Shown here: one piece after another, positions 1-8,464 of the stretch
Position numbering within the stretch: position 1 is the first letter of the stretch
How the letters are laid out: each line of letters opens with the position of its first letter
Source of the DNA: Acidobacteriota bacterium
GTDB taxonomy: Bacteria; Acidobacteriota; Holophagae; Holophagales; Holophagaceae
Reading direction: 5' to 3'
DNA: 64,000 nucleotides
Assembly (NCBI GenBank): GCA_005788175.1
Contig: SXYX01000008.1
Coordinates: 1-64,000, forward strand
Notes under the pieces: model-generated
What the model was told of the DNA's origin: nothing
What the model saw: only the letters and a program-made list of their open reading frames with translations
Databases searched by the model: none
Translations under genes and position numbers: made by a program

Positions 1-25
1 CCATTAACCACTCGGCCATCTCGGC
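1..25 (-). tRNA. 5' part of a serine-type (class II) tRNA, cut by window edge
   Basis: Read on the minus strand the first 25 bases give GCCGAGATGGCCGAGTGG followed by TTAATGG. This is a 7-base acceptor strand, T8-G9, and the start of a D-arm with the GGCCGAG..GGTTAA pattern typical of bacterial tRNA-Ser. The anticodon and 3' half lie outside the window, so the isoacceptor is unknown and Ser is inferred from the D-arm only. Confidence 0.7.
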
Positions 26-210
26 ATTGCGCCTTCTGGAAGGGCATGATCGAAAGATACGGGCAAAAATCCACTTTGGAACCTCCTCAAAGATTCCAAT
101 CAACATTCTGAAATAGGGCCAGAATTTCCCTTACTGGGAATAAAAAATATAGCACTTAGATCATTGTTCCTCAAGTGGAAAAGGCAATATCGTGGGTGCC
201 TAGCCCTTCT

Positions 211-942
211 CTAAAGGGCTTTTGTCCTAGCAGCTAGGACCCTAAAAAGGGCAACAGCAGTGGCTGCGGAGGCATTTAGGCTCTCGGTGGAACCAGGCAT
301 CGGAATATGGAGGAGACGATCGCATCTTTCGGCAATTTTTTGATGGAGACCATCCCCTTCAGATCCCATTATAAGAACCACAGAACGATCGAAAGATTCA
401 TTAAGATAGTTCTCCGTTTTATCCCCAGATGATAGTCCATAAATCCATGCTCCAGCACTTTTGAGTTCATCGATAGCTCGACCCAAATTGGTAACTCTAC
501 TAATAGGGACTCGACCCGCAGTTCCGGCACTAGCCCGAATGGCTGATTCGGTTATTCCAGCGGATCGTCGCTCAGGAAGAATGACACCGTCAACACCCGC
601 CGCCGAGCAAGTTCTCAAAATTGCACCAAGATTTTGAGGATCCATTATTCCATCAAGTGCGATTAGCAAAACCTGATCTTTTTTTGTGACCATCAAAGGG
701 AAAAAACTTGCAAGTTCAACAAATGCGATTTCGGAGCCCTCGCCAATCATTCCTTGATGTTTGAGGCCATTAGACCTTCGCTCAAGCGCCTCGAGAGGCT
801 CTTGATGAATTACGACACGAGATTTTCGAGCAAGTTTTCGAAAAGAGTCTACACGATTCCAAATAGTTGATGAGATCCAAAGGGTATGTAGCTCACCCCT
901 TTTGAGTGCCTCTTCGCATGCGTGAGGGCCAAAAAATTTCAT
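211..942 (-). CDS. rlmB: 23S rRNA (guanosine-2'-O-)-methyltransferase, RlmB/TrmH (SpoU) family
   Basis: The 243-residue product has the three SPOUT/SpoU knot motifs: DPQNLGAILRTC near residue 100, IMGSEGDGL near 192 and IPMPGSTESLNASAATAV near 214. The small N-terminal substrate-binding domain contains the usual HQG near 62. The family uses S-adenosylmethionine to 2'-O-methylate a guanosine in 23S rRNA; a tRNA target is the main alternative. Its ATG lies 3 bases after the stop of the FadL-like gene, so the two are cotranscribed at the end of the purM-frr run. Confidence 0.88.
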   Translation of the reverse strand: MKFFGPHACEEALKRGELHTLWISSTIWNRVDSFRKLARKSRVVIHQEPLEALERRSNGLKHQGMIGEGSEIAFVELASFFPLMVTKKDQVLLIALDGIMDPQNLGAILRTCSAAGVDGVILPERRSAGITESAIRASAGTAGRVPISRVTNLGRAIDELKSAGAWIYGLSSGDKTENYLNESFDRSVVLIMGSEGDGLHQKIAERCDRLLHIPMPGSTESLNASAATAVALFRVLAARTKAL

Positions 943-945
943 AGG

Positions 946-2331
946 CTACTTGAAACGAACCTTATAGCCTATGGCAATGAGGTGTCCCATGCCTTCAACG
1001 CGAACAGGTGTGCCCGAAAAATTGAACCCTCCTGTATTCCAAGAACCATCGAGAGTTTTAGATTCTACATCTTTAGATTGACGCACTTGATAACCTAAAC
1101 TCCATTCTCCGCCCCAACCAATGTAACTAATCCCAGATGAAAAAGTAGCGCTAGAGGACCCTCCTAAAATAGGATTTACATAAGCATCAGATAGTATCGA
1201 TTCATCCTGAGAAAACCCCATCCGAATAGTCCAGGCTGGACTGAGGTTTATGTCGGCTCCAAAAGAAAATCCCATAGTGGGTCGGCCGCTTCGAAGACTG
1301 TTCGTTGCTGGGGCAAAAGACAAAACTGAAGGAGAGCTAATAGTTCTAGTTCCGTTAATCAATGAAGGCCAATCTGGAATAGAGAACCTCCCTGACATTC
1401 TTCGTATATCTAATTCCATCGTCAGGACAGTATTGGGACGATACCGAATACCCCAAGTCAAACGATTGGGCAACTCGATATCTCCTAGTCCGGGTCGAGT
1501 TATCGTATTCCTTAGAAGTGCTGCACCAGCAGTTTCTGCGCCAACAAGAGGATTCCCAAATCCATTATTTGAAAAGTAAGACGGGGCACCTGACATTTGG
1601 GAAGAAAGAGAGGGGCGTTTTTGGGTACCTGATTGATAAGCAAAGCCCATGCTCCATCTGGGATTCATTGCCCATCGACCACCAAGTTGAAAGGCAAGGC
1701 TTTTCATGGTTCCCTGCTGAATAAGGCCCTGCTCCAACATACCTAGAGATGGATTGGAAACCGAAACAGGAAGGTTTGGATTAGCAGGAATAGCACTGCG
1801 TAAAGCAAGGCCTCCAGAATAATCCGTATTTAAGATCCCGACGCCTATGCCTACTGAGAATTGTGGGTATGCCGATGGAGCAAAAGCGATTTGAGCCATC
1901 GTTTGTCGGGAAACTAAAGAAAGTCGATCTCCAAAAAAACGGCTAAAGGACCCGCCGCCAAAGTCCAAGTGTCTCGAAAGAATATATTCGGAGTGTGCCC
2001 CCAGGCTCCACGAGGGACTAATTTTCCATGCAAAACCAAAAGTTGGCATAGAGCGATTACGATCGAAAGAATATAGAGTAGTTTGGCTGGATTGAAGTGT
2101 TTGCTGTGTTGATTGCATTTCCAAGCCCAATGAGGTGAATAGCGATCCTTTATCCTCAAGAGTAGTTAGAAGAGCGGGATTGAAGCTTGATGCCTCAAGA
2201 TTTCTTCCGAAAGCAACCTGAGCTCCAGAACGAGAAATTCCAACAGGATCCGAGGTCAAAAGCCATGGAGATTGAGCGGATAAAGCCAAAGAAAAAAGAG
2301 AGAATTGAAAATACTTTTGGGAGCGTTGCAT
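946..2331 (-). CDS. FadL/OmpP1-type outer membrane beta-barrel protein
   Basis: The 461-residue product has a short hydrophobic N-terminal signal segment (about residues 8-20). A conserved-looking segment SGAQVAFGRNLEASSFNPALL follows, resembling the N-terminal plug region of FadL/TodX porins. The rest is rich in alternating aromatic and polar beta strands, repeated Gly-Phe/Gly-Tyr turns and a C-terminal strand (HLIAIGYKVRF) typical of barrels. The family passes long-chain fatty acids or other hydrophobic compounds across the outer membrane; the substrate is not predictable here. It lies directly upstream of rlmB. Family assignment is from pattern only. Confidence 0.68.
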   Translation of the reverse strand: MQRSQKYFQFSLFSLALSAQSPWLLTSDPVGISRSGAQVAFGRNLEASSFNPALLTTLEDKGSLFTSLGLEMQSTQQTLQSSQTTLYSFDRNRSMPTFGFAWKISPSWSLGAHSEYILSRHLDFGGGSFSRFFGDRLSLVSRQTMAQIAFAPSAYPQFSVGIGVGILNTDYSGGLALRSAIPANPNLPVSVSNPSLGMLEQGLIQQGTMKSLAFQLGGRWAMNPRWSMGFAYQSGTQKRPSLSSQMSGAPSYFSNNGFGNPLVGAETAGAALLRNTITRPGLGDIELPNRLTWGIRYRPNTVLTMELDIRRMSGRFSIPDWPSLINGTRTISSPSVLSFAPATNSLRSGRPTMGFSFGADINLSPAWTIRMGFSQDESILSDAYVNPILGGSSSATFSSGISYIGWGGEWSLGYQVRQSKDVESKTLDGSWNTGGFNFSGTPVRVEGMGHLIAIGYKVRFK

Positions 2332-2426
2332 CTCTACCTCAATATGAGTTAAGACTACCTAAGTAATGATTGAAATAAAACTCCTGTTCAATAAAAATTT
2401 TGTCTTAGGAGTCAGCGAAGAAAGAC

Positions 2427-2729
2427 TTAATGACGAAAATTACGTGAGAGGCTAATAAGGACAAGACTTATGAGCTCCCAGAGTTCCATGAGCGCCGTAA
2501 TACTTAAAAGTATGCCTATTCCTAACAAGATCCCGTTTCCCCAAAGGGATATAAAAAGATAAAGAAGTGGGCTACCAACAACGAAAGATGCGACTTCTAT
2601 ATGTTGGCGACCAAAAAGAATGAGCATAACAAGTAAAGTTCCACCCCAAGCAAAATAAATAAATCTAAGAAATTTAATTACTAATTCTAAGACAAACCAG
2701 CCTTCAATCGATTCTCTAGATGGTGTCAT
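2427..2729 (-). CDS. small membrane protein of unknown function (100 aa)
   Basis: I do not recognise this protein. It has about three hydrophobic stretches (near residues 13-40, 45-62 and 66-95) and a short basic end (SRNFRH), so it should be an inner-membrane protein. The ATG is preceded by AGGA at 9-base spacing. It sits 21 bases after the TSUP permease gene and ahead of the FadL-like gene in the same direction, consistent with operon membership. Confidence 0.6.
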   Translation of the reverse strand: MTPSRESIEGWFVLELVIKFLRFIYFAWGGTLLVMLILFGRQHIEVASFVVGSPLLYLFISLWGNGILLGIGILLSITALMELWELISLVLISLSRNFRH

Positions 2730-2750
2730 TGGAACTTATCCTTGTGCGCA

Positions 2751-3548
2751 TCAAAGCGATACATTTTGGAGGGTTGTCGAAAAAGTTTCCCATATCAATC
2801 TTGCAATAAGAACGGTAACCACCAGAATAAAAATTTTTCGCACCCAAGTACTTCCTTGTTTAATAGCAAATCGAGCTCCAATCCATCCTCCTGCTCCATT
2901 AGCAATCGCCATAGGTAAGGCCACTTGCCAAATCCAACTTCCCCGAGAGACAAAAATTGCTAGACTTGCAATATTGGAGGCCCAATTAACTGATTTAGCC
3001 ATAGCGCTAGAACGTAAAAAATCAAAACCCAAGATGGCTACAAATAGAAATATTAGGAGAGAACCCGTTCCGGGTCCAAAAAAACCATCGTAACAACCCA
3101 AAATAAAAGCGATGGTATTAGTAACGATTTTTTCCCATGTCGGAGTAAGTTTTTGTTCGTAAGTTTCTCCCATTGAGGGCTTAAAGATGGTGAACAAGAG
3201 CATGGAAACGAGCAGAATCAAAATAATAGGTCTCAGTAATTCTGAATCAAGTTTGTATGCTAACTGAACGCCTAGGGCGGCACCCAACATCGCAAATAGT
3301 ACAGGAACTACCATCGATTCCCATGGAATTATATTGCTACGGATAAATTTTAATGCGGCCATAGTTGTTCCAGTACTTGCAACAACTTTATTAGTTCCCA
3401 AAATTGTTGTAACTGATGTTGATACAGGAAGACCTGCCATCAAAGCTGGAATAGTTATTAATCCCCCGCCTCCCACGACAGCATCAAAAAAAGCAGCTAC
3501 AAAAGAGGCTAAACAAAGAAGACCGATGGTCCAAAAAGAAAATTCCAC
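2751..3548 (-). CDS. TSUP (TauE/SafE, YfcA-like) membrane permease
   Basis: The family signature FFDAVVGGGGLITIPALM follows the first membrane segment, and ILGTNK follows in the next segment, as in YfcA/TauE proteins. Seven to eight hydrophobic segments fill about 265 residues. The family exports small organic or inorganic sulfur anions such as sulfite or sulfoacetate; the substrate here is unknown. The track start overlaps frr by 20 bases and has no ribosome site. I prefer the internal GTG at 3548, which is preceded by AGGA at 5 bases. It is cotranscribed with frr. Confidence 0.8.
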   Translation of the reverse strand: MEFSFWTIGLLCLASFVAAFFDAVVGGGGLITIPALMAGLPVSTSVTTILGTNKVVASTGTTMAALKFIRSNIIPWESMVVPVLFAMLGAALGVQLAYKLDSELLRPIILILLVSMLLFTIFKPSMGETYEQKLTPTWEKIVTNTIAFILGCYDGFFGPGTGSLLIFLFVAILGFDFLRSSAMAKSVNWASNIASLAIFVSRGSWIWQVALPMAIANGAGGWIGARFAIKQGSTWVRKIFILVVTVLIARLIWETFSTTLQNVSL

Positions 3549-3567
3549 GACAATCCTATATGAAGGT

Positions 3568-4137
3568 TTAAATCTTAAGAATCTCAACTTCTTTATGTTT
3601 TAGAACGTCTTCTACTTCTTTGATGTGTGCATCTGTTATCCGCTGGATGTCCTCTAGGGCTTTTTTAGCCATATCCTCGCTCATGCCGTGGATTTTTTCT
3701 TTTTCAATGGTCTTAATATCGTCGTTTGCATCTCGGCGTATATTGCGAATGGCGGTCTTGATCTCTTCGCCCATCTTATGAAGAGTTTTTACTAATTCCT
3801 TTCGTCGTTCTTCAGTTAAAGCTGGAATGGGGACTCTTACTACGTTTCCATCACTGCCCGGATTGAGCCCCAACCCACTTTTTTGAATCGCAAGTTCAAT
3901 AGATTTGATAGCTGTTTTATCGAATGGCGTAATCACCAGAAGAGACCCCTCCGGAACACTAATGTTACCCATCTGATTTATAGGCAACATTGAACCATAA
4001 TATTCCACGAGCACGCTGTCAAGCAATGAGGCATTAGCTCTACCAGTTCGAACCGTTGACATCTCTTTCTTCAACATTTCAATCGAAGCACGCATTTTCT
4101 TTTTAGTTTCTTGTAACACATTGTCGAGAGTACTCAC
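3568..4137 (-). CDS. frr: ribosome recycling factor
   Basis: The product is about 189 residues, close to the usual 185. It has the RRF core: TVRTGRANASLLDSVLVEYYG near residue 32, the beta-sandwich domain with PFDKTAIKSIE, and a long C-terminal three-helix segment beginning VPIPALTEERRKELVK. With EF-G it splits post-termination 70S ribosomes. Two GTG codons are possible; the second (4137) has AGGAG at 5-base spacing, whereas the first (4143) touches that site, so 4137 is chosen. It follows purM by about 16 bases. Confidence 0.95.
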   Translation of the reverse strand: MSTLDNVLQETKKKMRASIEMLKKEMSTVRTGRANASLLDSVLVEYYGSMLPINQMGNISVPEGSLLVITPFDKTAIKSIELAIQKSGLGLNPGSDGNVVRVPIPALTEERRKELVKTLHKMGEEIKTAIRNIRRDANDDIKTIEKEKIHGMSEDMAKKALEDIQRITDAHIKEVEDVLKHKEVEILKI

Positions 4138-4153
4138 GCTCACTCCTAAATCT

Positions 4154-5197
4154 TTATGATTGAAATTTAACGCGGCCTGTTCCTGGCCTTAGAGAGCCTA
4201 AAACCCAGGCCTCGCTTTGGTGAGACCGTAAGTGATTCAGAACTAGATTCAATTGGGGTTCCCCCACGATTAGAACCATACCCACACCTAGGTTTAATGC
4301 TCGGGAGGCCTCTTCCATCGATAAGCGTCCCTCAGAAATCAGAAACTGAAAGAGAGTAGGAATTTCCCAAGACGAGCGATTAACTTCAGCATCTAGATTC
4401 GAAGGCAACACTCTAGGAATATTATCGGTCAAGCCCCCTCCGGTGATATGAGCCATGCCTTTAATTTTTTTCTGATGAATTAAATCCATCAGTGGAACTA
4501 AATAGCTCCTGTGGATAGCAAGCATTAAATCCCCAATCGTTTCATTCGTTCCTGGCAAAACTTGATCTATACGGAGGCCCTTTAACTCAAAGAGGATTTT
4601 TCGAGCCAATGAATAGCCATTAGTATGAAGTCCAGAGGAAGGTAGTCCGATTAAATGATCACCGGCTTTCATTTCTTCGAGTACAGGAAGCAATAGTGAT
4701 TCTTCAACGACTCCGACAATGGTTCCAGCCACATCTATTTCGCGAGAGGAGTAGACCCCTGGCATTTCGGCTAGTTCGCCACCAATTAAAGCACAGTCTG
4801 AATTGCGGCAAGCGAGGGCCATACCACCCACAATAGATTCAATAATTTCTGGCTCGAGGCGATCACTGGCAATATAGTCTAGAAAAAATAAAGGTCGAGC
4901 TCCTTGAACGAGAATGTCGTTAATACAATGGTTCACAAGATCTTGACCAACCGTGTCCCACTGATTAGCGAGCCTGGCAACCTTCATTTTTGTCCCAACT
5001 CCATCCATAGAACTAACAAGAATGGGCTTTATTTCAGGGAATTGAGCTGCAAACAACCCACCAAACAAACCCAGATCGCTTCGTACATTAGAAGTTTTAG
5101 TACTTTTGACTAGGGGTTTAATACGACTGAGTGCTTCATCTTGACGACTAATGTCAACACCACTATCTGCATAGTTCATAATTTTTTTATTCTTCAT
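4154..5197 (-). CDS. purM: phosphoribosylformylglycinamidine cyclo-ligase (AIR synthetase)
   Basis: The 347-residue product opens with MNYADSGVDISR, the PurM N-terminal signature. It continues with SMDGVGTKMKVA, NHCINDILVQGARPLFFLDY and GGELAEMPGVY, all hallmark PurM segments of the ATP-binding dimer. It catalyses ATP-dependent ring closure of FGAM to AIR in purine synthesis in the cytoplasm. The track begins at a GTG inside the ribosome site. The ATG at 5197 has AAGGTG at 6-base spacing and is preferred. It is divergent from folE with fewer than 30 bases between, and heads the minus-strand run ending at rlmB. Confidence 0.94.
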   Translation of the reverse strand: MKNKKIMNYADSGVDISRQDEALSRIKPLVKSTKTSNVRSDLGLFGGLFAAQFPEIKPILVSSMDGVGTKMKVARLANQWDTVGQDLVNHCINDILVQGARPLFFLDYIASDRLEPEIIESIVGGMALACRNSDCALIGGELAEMPGVYSSREIDVAGTIVGVVEESLLLPVLEEMKAGDHLIGLPSSGLHTNGYSLARKILFELKGLRIDQVLPGTNETIGDLMLAIHRSYLVPLMDLIHQKKIKGMAHITGGGLTDNIPRVLPSNLDAEVNRSSWEIPTLFQFLISEGRLSMEEASRALNLGVGMVLIVGEPQLNLVLNHLRSHQSEAWVLGSLRPGTGRVKFQS

Positions 5198-5225
5198 TCT
5201 AATCACCTTATCTTATGATTTTCCC

Positions 5226-5768
5226 ATGACCTTTGATGATTCCCAAGTACTCCAATCTATCGAAAGCCTTCTAAAAGGTATGGGCTATGATTGTTTGAGC
5301 CCCGAAATGAAAGATACACCAATTCGTGTAAGGGAATATTGGAAAGAACGTCTCGCCGGAAGAGACATTGATCTTTCAGAAGAACTGATCCCCATGCAAG
5401 GCGAATTGACACCCTGCCCCATCATTATGGAACACGTGCCCTTCACGTCTACTTGCGAGCATCACTTGGCACCTTTTGAGGGTGAGGTTACGTTGGGCTA
5501 TCTTCCTGGTGCGGGTAGAATTGTTGGATTGTCCAAATTAGTCCGCGTTGTCCAAGCTTTTGCTTGGCGATTACAAGTGCAAGAACGCATGACTCACCAA
5601 ATTGCAAAAGCACTTGAAGACTATCTCGAGCCAGAAGCCTGGGCCGTCAAAGTGACAGGTACTCATACTTGCATGAGTCATCGTGGTGTAAAAACACCCC
5701 ACGTCCCTGTGACCACTTTGGTTCTAGGGGGTCGTTGGAAGGATAACCCTCCTTCTCAATTTATGTAA
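5226..5768 (+). CDS. folE: GTP cyclohydrolase I
   Basis: The 180-residue product carries the zinc site CEHH (residues 77-80) and the third ligand Cys149 in THTCMSHRGV. FEGEVTLGYLPG and GLSKLVRVVQAFA form the GTP-binding region. It converts GTP to dihydroneopterin triphosphate, the first step toward folate or pterins. The usual EAxHxC motif appears as GTHTC, a mild deviation that keeps the Cys. The start is the ATG just after the divergent purM leader. Confidence 0.95.
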   Translation: MTFDDSQVLQSIESLLKGMGYDCLSPEMKDTPIRVREYWKERLAGRDIDLSEELIPMQGELTPCPIIMEHVPFTSTCEHHLAPFEGEVTLGYLPGAGRIVGLSKLVRVVQAFAWRLQVQERMTHQIAKALEDYLEPEAWAVKVTGTHTCMSHRGVKTPHVPVTTLVLGGRWKDNPPSQFM

Positions 5769-5797
5769 TTGACGAATTGTGACTAAACTAATATTAG
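5769..5797 (+). promoter_or_regulatory. candidate sigma70-type promoter of the superoxide dismutase gene
   Basis: TTGACG (5769-5774) and TATTAG (5792-5797) are separated by 17 bases, about 25 bases upstream of the dismutase ATG, which itself has AAGGAG. The -35 lies right at the folE stop. The -10 falls inside a perfect 16-base palindrome. Confidence 0.5.
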
Positions 5798-5800
5798 TTT
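5785..5800. promoter_or_regulatory. 16-bp perfect palindrome over the sod -10 region, candidate operator
   Basis: AAACTAATATTAGTTT is identical to its reverse complement and overlaps the proposed -10 element of the dismutase promoter. A dimeric repressor bound here would block RNA polymerase. It does not look like a Fur or PerR box; the regulator is unknown. Confidence 0.45.
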
Positions 5801-5822
5801 TACAATTAATCAAGGAGTTGTT

Positions 5823-6401
5823 ATGGCGCATCAGGCAAAAAATTTTGACGGTCTTAAGGGCGGAGTGCTGCATGGTCTCTCCGATACTCAGTTGGACCAA
5901 CATTTGACTCTATATAAGGGTTACGTCACCAAATTGAATGAAATTGAAGAGAAGTTGAGTGCCATCGATAATACCAAATCCAACTATTCCTTCAATGAAT
6001 ATAGCGAATTGAAGCGTCGCGAAGCAGTAGCATTCAACGGGTCGTTTCTTCATGAATTTTATTTCGAAAATTTAGGCTCGGATGATCAGATTTCTCCTGA
6101 ACTTCAAAAAGCCATGGATGCTCAAGGTGGAAAAGACAGATTAATTGCAGATCTTAAGGCAGCTGCAATGTGTGGACCAGGCTGGGCTGTTTTATCTCGT
6201 AACCGCCGCGATGGGAAATTACATACTTACTTTTTTGGCGAACATCACTTGGGTCTTCCTATCGAACAAGATCTTTTAATTGTTTTAGACTCATGGGAAC
6301 ACGCCTATATGGTCGATTACGGCATTGCCCGGGCCAAGTATCTGGATGCTTTCGTTCCGAATATTAAATGGAGTGAAGTATCTCGAAGGTTTGCCGCTTA
6401 A
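5823..6401 (+). CDS. iron/manganese superoxide dismutase (divergent type)
   Basis: The 192-residue product has the Fe/Mn-SOD fold signature. The metal ligands are His27 (DQHLTLYKGYV), His77 (NGSFLHEFYFENL), and Asp156/His160 in LDSWEHAYMVDYG. Residue Gly73 occupies the place where Fe-SODs have an outer-sphere Gln. The Gln that Mn-SODs place before the DxWEHA motif appears replaced by His (GEHH, 141-142), so metal preference cannot be read simply. There is no signal peptide, so it should be cytoplasmic, dismuting superoxide. It is monocistronic, with its own promoter and palindrome upstream. Confidence 0.9.
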   Translation: MAHQAKNFDGLKGGVLHGLSDTQLDQHLTLYKGYVTKLNEIEEKLSAIDNTKSNYSFNEYSELKRREAVAFNGSFLHEFYFENLGSDDQISPELQKAMDAQGGKDRLIADLKAAAMCGPGWAVLSRNRRDGKLHTYFFGEHHLGLPIEQDLLIVLDSWEHAYMVDYGIARAKYLDAFVPNIKWSEVSRRFAA

Positions 6402-6413
6402 ATAGAAACATAA

Positions 6414-7505
6414 TTAGAGCCCTAACTGTTCTCTGAGGTTTTTTGCAATAGACTCAAAAGCTCTAGACTGAGGGCTGTTCGGATGCGCTTGAACTATGGG
6501 AATGCCTGTATCTCCGCCAATTCGAATATCCAAATCTATAGGTATTTCGCCTAAAAATGGGAGACGCATGGCTTCGGCAGATTTTTTAACGCCGCCATGA
6601 CCGAAGATCTCTGATGCCACCCCGCAGCTAGGACACACATAAGAGCTCATGTTTTCGATGAGACCGAGAATCGGGACTCCAACTTGAGGACTCTTAAACA
6701 TCCCAATAGCTTTCTTTGCATCGAGAAAAGCGACATCCTGAGGAGTAGAGACGATAACGGCACCTCCAACACTAGGTAGATTGATTTTTTGTATCAAGCT
6801 GATTTGGATATCACCAGTTCCAGGAGGTAGGTCAATATAAAGAATATCTAAATCGCCCCAAAGAACATCACCTAAGAATTGATCGAGTGCCTTGTTTAAC
6901 ATCGGTCCGCGCCAAATAACAGGACGATCTGCATCGATTAAAAAACCAATCGACATCAACTTCACGCCGAATCTATCGATGGGTTTAATCTTTCCATCGT
7001 CGGTACCTTCGGGTTTTTCAGATATACCAAACATCATACCCATCGACGGGCCATAGAGATCCGCATCCAAGAGACCTACTTTCAAACCCTGACGTGCACT
7101 TGCAACTGCTAAATTAGAAGCTACGGTACTTTTACCCACGCCACCTTTACCACTTCCAATAACTACACATTTTTTTATAGAGGGAATTAAGTGTTTAAAT
7201 TCAATGTGAGGAGTGGGTTGCCAATGAAAGAGTACGTGAGCATGGTCAACACCGCTTAGTTTCAGAATGCTTTGTTCAAGATCATGCTTAATAGTTTTTT
7301 CTCTATCTTTATAGGCATCCATCAAGGTGAGTTTTAAGATTACTTTGCCGTCTTCAACTTCGATCGATTGTATGGCCTTAAGTTGAATAAGTGTGGCTTT
7401 GACACCTGGAACAGTATAATTGTTCACTACATCAAAAATAGCGGCTCGAGATATATTTGAACTCATAAGGGCCAAAGTCTCCAAAATATAGTTTCTCACG
7501 TCCAA
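6414..7505 (-). CDS. mrp: Mrp/ApbC-type P-loop ATPase, Fe-S cluster carrier
   Basis: Residues 1-85 form an FSCA/DUF59-like domain. The deviant Walker A GSGKGGVGKS is at 117-126, LLDADLYGPS near 145, YIDLPPGTGD near 223, and the cluster-binding pair CPSC at 291-294. The family binds a bridging 4Fe-4S cluster between dimer subunits and delivers it to apo-proteins. The track start is a TTG at 7505. A GTG at 7499 and an ATG inside are alternatives, and none has a clear ribosome site. It is convergent with sod across only 12 bases and divergent from rplY. Confidence 0.92.
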   Translation of the reverse strand: MDVRNYILETLALMSSNISRAAIFDVVNNYTVPGVKATLIQLKAIQSIEVEDGKVILKLTLMDAYKDREKTIKHDLEQSILKLSGVDHAHVLFHWQPTPHIEFKHLIPSIKKCVVIGSGKGGVGKSTVASNLAVASARQGLKVGLLDADLYGPSMGMMFGISEKPEGTDDGKIKPIDRFGVKLMSIGFLIDADRPVIWRGPMLNKALDQFLGDVLWGDLDILYIDLPPGTGDIQISLIQKINLPSVGGAVIVSTPQDVAFLDAKKAIGMFKSPQVGVPILGLIENMSSYVCPSCGVASEIFGHGGVKKSAEAMRLPFLGEIPIDLDIRIGGDTGIPIVQAHPNSPQSRAFESIAKNLREQLGL

Positions 7506-7614
7506 GTATAGGTTTTCGGGATAGTAAAGATGGGCAAGAGGCTCGCTAGATAAATCTGTATTGGTTTTTTATAGCTTTTAAGGCAAACTAAAAATTCGAT
7601 CTTTAACAACCTTT

Positions 7615-7662
7615 GGCCTGCCAAGGCCTTTTTCACCAACGAGAGGGCAACTTCAAGTTGCC
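7615..7662 (+). promoter_or_regulatory. candidate structured leader of rplY
   Basis: Two hairpins precede the rplY ribosome site. GGCCT-GCCA-AGGCC followed by five T residues (7615-7633) looks like a weak intrinsic terminator. GGCAAC-TTCAA-GTTGCC (7646-7662) ends 5 bases before AGGAGG. Ribosomal-protein leaders often use such pairs for feedback control; whether L25 binds here is inference. Confidence 0.35.
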
Positions 7663-7678
7663 AGGTAGGAGGAATCAA

Positions 7679-8377
7679 GTGTCTAAAAATATCTTAAGTG
7701 TTCCCGTTCGACCAAATGCGGGAAAAAGTGCCACAAAACAGATTCGAAAGCAGGGTTTGATACCCGCTGTCGAGTACGGCCTAGGAAAACTCCCCATAGC
7801 ACTATCTGTTAATCCAAAAGATGTGGCAAAAATTATTGCTTCTGACTCTGGTATCAATACTGTGATCACTCTTAAGCGCGAGGGGGACCAAGGATCTGAA
7901 TCAGTTCTCATCAAAGATATTCAACGACATCATCTGACTGGTCGATTACGCCATATTGATTTTCTGCGGGTAGATACCAAAAAATCTGTTCGAGTTCGGG
8001 TTCCTGTCAGACTTATCGGAACACCCTATGGAGTTAAGACGGAAGGTGGACTATTAGAGTTCGTCCATCGGGAAATTGAAATCGAATGTTTGCCAACGAA
8101 TATTCCCCCCCATATCGATGTGGATGTTAGTAACCTTAAATTAAATGAATCGATCCGATTCGATCAAATCACATTAAGTGGTGACTTTAAGTTGATCGGC
8201 GAAGCCCACGAGGTTATTGCAGCTGTTCATGAGCGTGCCGAAGAAGAAATCGTCACCCCAGTTGCAGCGGCTCCCGTGGAGGGTGCAGCTCCCGTGGAGG
8301 GTGCAGCCGCTGGAACACCAACTGAACCCGAAATTGTAGGCAAAAAAGGAAAAAAGCTGGAGGATGAAGAGAAATAG
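7679..8377 (+). CDS. rplY: 50S ribosomal protein L25 (long, Ctc-type)
   Basis: The N-terminal 5S-rRNA-binding domain (KSATKQIRKQGLIPAVEYG) is followed by the TL5/Ctc C-terminal beta domain (about 95-185). An acidic/alanine tail contains a duplicated APVEGA segment and ends in Lys/Glu. The track start is too early: GTG at 7679 has AGGAGG at 6 bases, giving 232 residues. The two 18-base copies at 8267-8302 encode the tail repeat. It has its own hairpin leader and a strong terminator behind it. Confidence 0.93.
   Translation: MSKNILSVPVRPNAGKSATKQIRKQGLIPAVEYGLGKLPIALSVNPKDVAKIIASDSGINTVITLKREGDQGSESVLIKDIQRHHLTGRLRHIDFLRVDTKKSVRVRVPVRLIGTPYGVKTEGGLLEFVHREIEIECLPTNIPPHIDVDVSNLKLNESIRFDQITLSGDFKLIGEAHEVIAAVHERAEEEIVTPVAAAPVEGAAPVEGAAAGTPTEPEIVGKKGKKLEDEEK
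8267..8302 (+). repeat. two tandem 18-bp units inside rplY
   Basis: GCGGCTCCCGTGGAGGGT is followed directly by GCAGCTCCCGTGGAGGGT, differing at one base. They encode two copies of AAPVEG in the flexible C-terminal tail, a length-polymorphic type of in-frame duplication. Confidence 0.8.
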
Positions 8378-8402
8378 TTCATTTTTTTCTCCTGTTAAAA
8401 AA

Positions 8403-8426
8403 GGGTCTCTTGCGAGACCCTTTTTT
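8403..8426 (+). terminator. intrinsic terminator after rplY
   Basis: GGGTCTC-TTGC-GAGACCC followed by six T residues, with a matching A-run before the stem, makes a clear rho-independent terminator that could also work in reverse. The next gene pth starts only 38 bases beyond the T-run. Confidence 0.85.
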
Positions 8427-8464
8427 AATCCAAGTAGTTTATCTTGAGATACGGAGACTAACAA

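Noticed and set aside
201-219. Hairpin overlapping the rlmB stop codon as a terminator
   Set aside because: The stem AGCCCTT/AAGGGCT has an A-run before it but no T-run after it on the minus strand.
1250-2159. Track ORFs opposite or out of frame with the FadL-like gene
   Set aside because: Shadows of the barrel gene; no ribosome sites or recognisable motifs.
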